The translations under genes and the position numbers were made by a program. From the NCBI GenBank assembly GCA_036382575.1, contig DASVHL010000033.1, positions 1 through 64,000 of the forward strand: a DNA stretch of 64,000 nucleotides, read 5' to 3'. The notes under the pieces were generated by a model. It was not told the DNA's origin, searched no databases, and was given only the letters and a program-made list of their open reading frames with translations. This stretch comes from UBA6022 sp036382575. Lineage in GTDB: Bacteria > Patescibacteriota > Saccharimonadia > Saccharimonadales > Saccharimonadaceae. Of the stretch, positions 60,319 through 64,000 are shown piece by piece (the stretch's first letter is position 1; each line of letters begins with the position of its first letter).

Positions 60319-60693
60319 CTATTTAGACTGAAGCTTGTCCATATGGCTATGACTCAGGCCATAATAATGGGCAATCTCATGCCATAACGTACGTTTAATT
60401 TGTTCACGCAGTTCGGCCTCATCGTTGACGACGCGGAGAATAGAATGCTTAAACAGCGTAATCTTATCAGGGAGCATTGTCATTCCGCCAGATCGTTCCG
60501 TCAGCGGAACACCTTCATACAGGCCCAGTAGAACATGTTGGTTATCAAGCTTCATCTTGATCACCTGTTCGGGTGTCGGTTCATCGGCCTGAACAATCAC
60601 GACATTATTAAGCCCGGTGATATATTCTTGTGGCAAATCATCCATTGCATTAGTAATCAGGTGATCGAATTGTTCATCGGTCAGTTGCATCAT
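60319..60693 (-). CDS. Minimal zincin-like metallopeptidase (PF06262-type)
   Basis: The 124-residue cytoplasmic protein carries HExxH at His105-Glu106 to His109 and a third ligand at His115 (HEIAHYYGLSH), which is the whole active site of this minimal zincin family. The family start (EQFDHLITNAMDDLPQEY) is also present. Its substrates are unknown. A minus-strand TATAAT (60703-60708) ends 9 nt before the ATG, so it is nearly leaderless. A downstream in-frame ATG directly follows the first. Confidence 0.88.
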   Translation of the reverse strand: MMQLTDEQFDHLITNAMDDLPQEYITGLNNVVIVQADEPTPEQVIKMKLDNQHVLLGLYEGVPLTERSGGMTMLPDKITLFKHSILRVVNDEAELREQIKRTLWHEIAHYYGLSHSHMDKLQSK

Positions 60694-60725
60694 AGTGTCT
60701 CTATTATACTATAAAAAATATAGTA

Positions 60726-60944
60726 TTAGTCCTGGCTAAATGTCAGATTATCAGCTTCGCTTTGAATGTCTGCTGTGATTGATTCAAGATACGCCGCCAA
60801 GTCCTCTTCTCCGGGTCGTTCATTTAAAACGATATGCTCCGGTTCTGACTGTTCGGCTACAATTTCTTCACGCAAACCATCGCCCAGTGGGTCGATAGGT
60901 GTGAATGAGATTGATCCGATAAGGTGCTTTAAAAAATGTGACAT
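60726..60944 (-). CDS. Hypothetical acidic 72-residue protein
   Basis: A small acidic protein (GLREEIVAEQSEPEHIV, GEEDLAAYLESITADIQSE) with a basic hydrophobic start (HFLKHLIGSISF). No signal cleavage or known family. No clear Shine-Dalgarno precedes the ATG. An A/T-rich inverted repeat (about 60705-60723) follows the stop. It may be a small regulator or antitoxin-like protein, but no partner is visible. Confidence 0.45.
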   Translation of the reverse strand: MSHFLKHLIGSISFTPIDPLGDGLREEIVAEQSEPEHIVLNERPGEEDLAAYLESITADIQSEADNLTFSQD

Positions 60945-61037
60945 AAATACTTTGTTTGTTTTATTTGATTATGTATCAATACTAACATAAACATCATAAA
61001 ATGTCAATGATCATCGCCTTTACTGCCCAAGAGAATC

Positions 61038-61802
61038 CTACTTTTTAGGTGAGATGGCTGCAATCAGTTGGGCTACTGTTTTTGAGCGAATAAGTCCACG
61101 AGGTGCTTTGGACGGCTGCAGTCGCTGGGCACAATGCGCGACGAATACCCCGTATATATTTGGCGCCGTATGGTCTGATTCTGCATGCCACTGAACACCA
61201 ACGTGGCCGCGGCCCATTATTGCCTCGACCCCACCATCATCCGATCGCGCAATAATCTGAAAATCGGGAGCTATCTTATGGACTGCCTGATGATGCCGTG
61301 AGGCAACTGTTACCTTATCGCCAGCTGAATATCCAAGGAAGTCTTGAGCAAAGGTCACCGTATGCATAGCCGCCTGCTTGCTCGTGCCGTGATCAACGTG
61401 ACTTTCAAGGTCATCGTTTACATCCTGATACAACGTCCCGCCGTAATGAACATTCAGTAATTGTTCACCGTAACAAATCCCCAGAATAGGGCGACTCCAT
61501 TCATCACAAGCGTCAATCAGTTGCCGTTCCCAATTAGTTCGCTGACGCGGTTCTAGATCAGCCGATCCTTGCTGAGTTTGACCATATAGTGTCGGGTCGA
61601 TGTCTTCCCCGCCGCTAATAACCACACCGTCGCACAGTTTTGCCGCTACTAATGGGTCAATCCCTGGATCCAAAAAAAGCGGTTGACCACCCGCTGCACG
61701 CACCGCCTCACTATATTCTCGGCGGACGTAGTTATATTCGACACCCTTATTTATAAGATCGTTATTGTCGTAACACATTGTGATGCCGATAACTGGTTGC
61801 AT
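61038..61802 (-). CDS. Class-I glutamine amidotransferase-like hydrolase (peptidase C26, PuuD-like)
   Basis: The 254-residue protein has the nucleophile Cys110 (ILGICYGEQLLNV), a Gly-rich oxyanion area (VVISGGEDIDP) and the His/Glu pair (GVQWHAESD). It matches the gamma-glutamyl-GABA hydrolase group, which cleaves gamma-glutamyl bonds. In this small genome the substrate could also be a peptidoglycan or folate gamma-glutamyl compound; sequence cannot tell. AGCAGGAA precedes the ATG and a TATAAC lies upstream. It is monocistronic and divergent from the LiaF-like gene. Confidence 0.85.
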   Translation of the reverse strand: MQPVIGITMCYDNNDLINKGVEYNYVRREYSEAVRAAGGQPLFLDPGIDPLVAAKLCDGVVISGGEDIDPTLYGQTQQGSADLEPRQRTNWERQLIDACDEWSRPILGICYGEQLLNVHYGGTLYQDVNDDLESHVDHGTSKQAAMHTVTFAQDFLGYSAGDKVTVASRHHQAVHKIAPDFQIIARSDDGGVEAIMGRGHVGVQWHAESDHTAPNIYGVFVAHCAQRLQPSKAPRGLIRSKTVAQLIAAISPKK

Positions 61803-61879
61803 GTTTATTTTTCCTGCTTATGATTCCGTTATACGCCCTCTGGCTAGATAAATCAATCAGCTTATACTAAACTGTTATC

Positions 61880-62548
61880 ATGAAACATCCCCATATCGCA
61901 CGAACACTTACCGGAATTGGCATTATTATTATCGGGCTTGCCGCACTCGTCGCTAGTTTTGGCGTCTTCGACTTCGAGACTATTCTCTCTAAATGGTGGC
62001 CGACGCTTGTGATTGCCGGTGGTATCCTTGCGCTTGTTAACAACCTTCAGCGTCCACTGTGGCCGATTGTCGTAATTATCATTGGAGTATTATGGCAACT
62101 TGAGAATTTTAACCTGATCCAATTTGATGTTTGGCAACTATTTTGGCCAGCAATTATTATTGCGATCGGTTGGTCGGTGATTCAAAATCACGACAAAAAC
62201 CCGCTGGTTACCGAATCTCGCGATACCGACGACATTTCTGTTGTGTTTGGTGGAGTTGACACAAAAAATGAATCGAAGGATTACAAGGGTGGTAAAGCCT
62301 CTGTCGTTCTAGGCGCCGGCGTTCTCGATCTGCGTCACGCTGTGATTAAAAAAGAAGCAACTCTTAATGTCTTCTCTATGATGGGCGGTCTTGAGATTAA
62401 AGTGCCAGAAGGATGGGCGGTCCGCACAAAGGTCAGTCCAATTCTTGGAGGTGTTGAGAACAAGGCCATGTCACTCGACAAACCTGGTGCACCCGTCCTG
62501 ACAATCACTGGTAGCGCTATTATGAGCGGTATCGAAATTAAGCACTAG
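61880..62548 (+). CDS. LiaF-like membrane protein (DUF5668 plus LiaF C-terminal domain)
   Basis: The 222-residue protein has four hydrophobic helices in the first 115 residues, the DUF5668 type (WWPTLVIAGGILALVNN, LFWPAIIIAIGW). A cytoplasmic beta-repeat domain of the LiaF C-terminal type follows (SVVFGGVDTKN; ASVVLGAGVLDLRH; MMGGLEIKVPEGWAV). LiaF proteins sense or modulate cell-envelope stress. TATACT (61863-61868) ends 11 nt before the ATG, so the leader is about 5 nt. No LiaRS kinase pair is adjacent. Confidence 0.82.
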   Translation: MKHPHIARTLTGIGIIIIGLAALVASFGVFDFETILSKWWPTLVIAGGILALVNNLQRPLWPIVVIIIGVLWQLENFNLIQFDVWQLFWPAIIIAIGWSVIQNHDKNPLVTESRDTDDISVVFGGVDTKNESKDYKGGKASVVLGAGVLDLRHAVIKKEATLNVFSMMGGLEIKVPEGWAVRTKVSPILGGVENKAMSLDKPGAPVLTITGSAIMSGIEIKH

Positions 62549-62564
62549 ACGCTCACTCACTAGT

Positions 62565-62595
62565 AAAATACCCGCTCTACATAAGCGGGTATTTT
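62565..62595. terminator. Bidirectional terminator between the LiaF-like gene and ileS
   Basis: A perfect 12-bp stem (62565-62576 with 62584-62595) has A-rich and T-rich flanks, so it can stop transcription from both convergent genes. Confidence 0.9.
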
Positions 62596-62613
62596 TATTA
62601 TGCAATTATGATT

Positions 62614-64000
62614 TTAGGCTTTCTGTAATGACAGCGTCAGCTCCGCACCTTCGACCTTGACCGTTGTAACATAATCATACGTATCGGCCGTCATAGTATC
62701 CGCTAAAGTCTCGGCCGCAATCGTCTCTTTGTGTTCATCAACTGCCTGGTGCAAATCTTTGTCGTCACTAACGAGGCTCAATGCGATACGGTCATCAACG
62801 TTCAGACCAGCTTGCTTGCGAGCATTCTGGACATGACGAATCACTTCGCGCATCAATCCTTCACGCTTTAGCTCCGGCGTCAGCGTAAGATCAAGCGCTA
62901 ATTCTTTGCCGATCTTTACTTCTTTGACATTCAACTCTTCAGTCAAGATATCTTCAAAGTTCACAAACTCGCCTAATTGCGGAATTGTCACACTCGCTAG
63001 TGGCTGACGAACTTTCATACGTTCTTTGGCTCGAATACTGAGCCCAGCATTCACGTATTCACGGACCATTTCCATGTCCTGGACAACTAATTCATTCACA
63101 TGCCCAGTTGCCGGCCAATCAAGTAAGTGAACACTCTCGCCACCTGTAAGTTTCTGATACAACTCTTCGGCGAGGAATGGCGTAAATGGCGCCAAAACGT
63201 AGCTTAACTGCACCAATACGTAGTGGAGCGTGCGATAGGCGTTATTCTTATCAGTATCATCACCTGATTTCCAGAAGCGACGGCGGCTACGACGTACGTA
63301 CCAGTTAGAAGCATCTTCGATAAATGGCAAGATTGGCTTAATCGCGTTTGGAATATCGTAAGCATCCATATGCTTTTCAACCTCAGCAGTTAGTTGATGG
63401 ACACGGCTGACCACCCATTGATCGAGTGGATTTTCAAGGCTGTCGGTTGGATCTGAAAGATCGCCGTTAAATTCCCAGCCATCAACTTCGGCATACATCG
63501 TAAAGAAATCATACATATTCCAGACCATTGATAGCTTGCGTGCGACATCCCCGACTTCCTTGTCCTGTAGGGCAAAATCCTCGCCGTTCAGAAGTGGGCT
63601 TTGTAGTAGCAGGAAACGAAGACTGTCAGCTGAGTACTGATCCATCAACACATTTGGATCTGTGTAGTTGCCGTAGCTTTTGCTCATTTTGCGGCCGTCA
63701 TTACCCGCCACATTGCCCGTTACAATGACGTTCTTGAATGAGTTTTCGCCAAACAAGGCGACGCTCATTGAATGCATGTAGTAAAACCAAGCGCGGACCT
63801 GACCAATGTATTCCACGATGAAATCACCAGGAAAATTTTGTTCGAACTTCTGCTTGTTTTCAAACGGATAATGGAACTGCGCAAATGGCATACTGCCGGC
63901 TTCAAACCAGCTATCCATTACCTTATCGATACGCTCATAGGTGACACCATCGATTTCAAAGGTAATATCATCTACCCACGGACGGTGGTAATCATCGAGT
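62614..64000 (-). CDS. ileS: Isoleucyl-tRNA synthetase, partial (C-terminal part)
   Basis: The frame stays open to the right window edge, so only the last 462 codons are seen; an internal ATG at 63918 is not the start. The KMSKS loop (GRKMSKSYGNYTDPN) and DSWFEAGSMPFAQ mark the class I catalytic domain. The anticodon-binding helices (about 63400-63000) and a C-terminal domain follow. No Cys zinc-binding tail is seen at the end, consistent with the IleRS type that is longer in the catalytic part and resistant forms, though this is not decisive. It ends at a shared terminator. Confidence 0.95.
   Translation of the reverse strand, partial: LDDYHRPWVDDITFEIDGVTYERIDKVMDSWFEAGSMPFAQFHYPFENKQKFEQNFPGDFIVEYIGQVRAWFYYMHSMSVALFGENSFKNVIVTGNVAGNDGRKMSKSYGNYTDPNVLMDQYSADSLRFLLLQSPLLNGEDFALQDKEVGDVARKLSMVWNMYDFFTMYAEVDGWEFNGDLSDPTDSLENPLDQWVVSRVHQLTAEVEKHMDAYDIPNAIKPILPFIEDASNWYVRRSRRRFWKSGDDTDKNNAYRTLHYVLVQLSYVLAPFTPFLAEELYQKLTGGESVHLLDWPATGHVNELVVQDMEMVREYVNAGLSIRAKERMKVRQPLASVTIPQLGEFVNFEDILTEELNVKEVKIGKELALDLTLTPELKREGLMREVIRHVQNARKQAGLNVDDRIALSLVSDDKDLHQAVDEHKETIAAETLADTMTADTYDYVTTVKVEGAELTLSLQKA

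Noticed and set aside
62614..63918. Independent gene starting at ATG 63918
   Set aside because: The frame continues upstream to the window edge with conserved IleRS sequence, so this is an internal Met.

Overview
The window looks like a piece of a streamlined Candidate Phyla Radiation genome, most likely Candidatus Saccharibacteria (TM7). This is an inference from gene content. The window is dense with short genes and tiny intergenic gaps, mixes housekeeping translation and division genes with orphan surface proteins, and has almost no biosynthetic genes. The conserved rpsB-tsf-frr-uppS-rseP-proS block has lost pyrH, cdsA and dxr at their usual places. TGA works as a stop: RF1 and RF2 are both encoded and ATGA overlaps occur. 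Recoded-UGA lineages such as Gracilibacteria are therefore unlikely. No rRNA, tRNA, CRISPR array, transposase or prophage was seen, and no gap between genes exceeds about 220 bp.

Layout. 1-2.1 kb: a minus-strand run of RNase H, a CYTH phosphatase and YaaA. 2.1-6.8 kb: orphan small and membrane proteins, a CGNC thioredoxin-fold protein, a pilin and glyS. 6.9-12.2 kb: a soluble histidine kinase, response regulator and recO operon, then a flippase-like membrane protein with xseA, xseB and a FAM173-like methyltransferase. 12.2-16 kb: a Trm11-like tRNA methyltransferase, a lipoprotein, rpmA and a three-gene orphan operon. 16.1-31.2 kb: a cell-envelope and division block (ftsE, ftsX, a CHAP peptidoglycan hydrolase, ctpA, a CheY-like receiver; murD-prfB; secA-M16 peptidase; hpf; serS; a MacB-like ABC exporter). 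31.2-43 kb: a DEAH-type helicase, lysS, greA, proS, a CPBP protease, rseP, uppS, frr, tsf, rpsB and rpmE. 43-51.4 kb: prfA-prmC, htrA, an LCP ligase, signal peptidase I and parAB. 51.5-60.3 kb: an accessory surface region with a secreted RCC1 propeller, a CAP protein and two neighbouring surface proteins that share an unusual W-rich C-terminal tail. 60.3-64 kb: a minimal zincin, a class-I amidotransferase hydrolase, a LiaF-like protein and the 3' part of ileS.

How it works together. The ftsEX-hydrolase, ctpA, murD, LCP, uppS, secA, lepB and htrA genes form an envelope-building and secretion set. The surface proteins at 51-60 kb would be their cargo, plausibly facing an actinobacterial host. 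A recurring regulatory theme is a -10 hexamer (TATAAT, TATACT, TACAAT and similar) ending only 6-11 nt before the start codon. At least 18 genes show it, which implies widespread leaderless or near-leaderless mRNAs. The clearest case is a palindromic divergent promoter at 12194-12205. The strongest candidates for something undescribed are the shared GWxLFxxAWYWWL tail and this leaderless promoter architecture.
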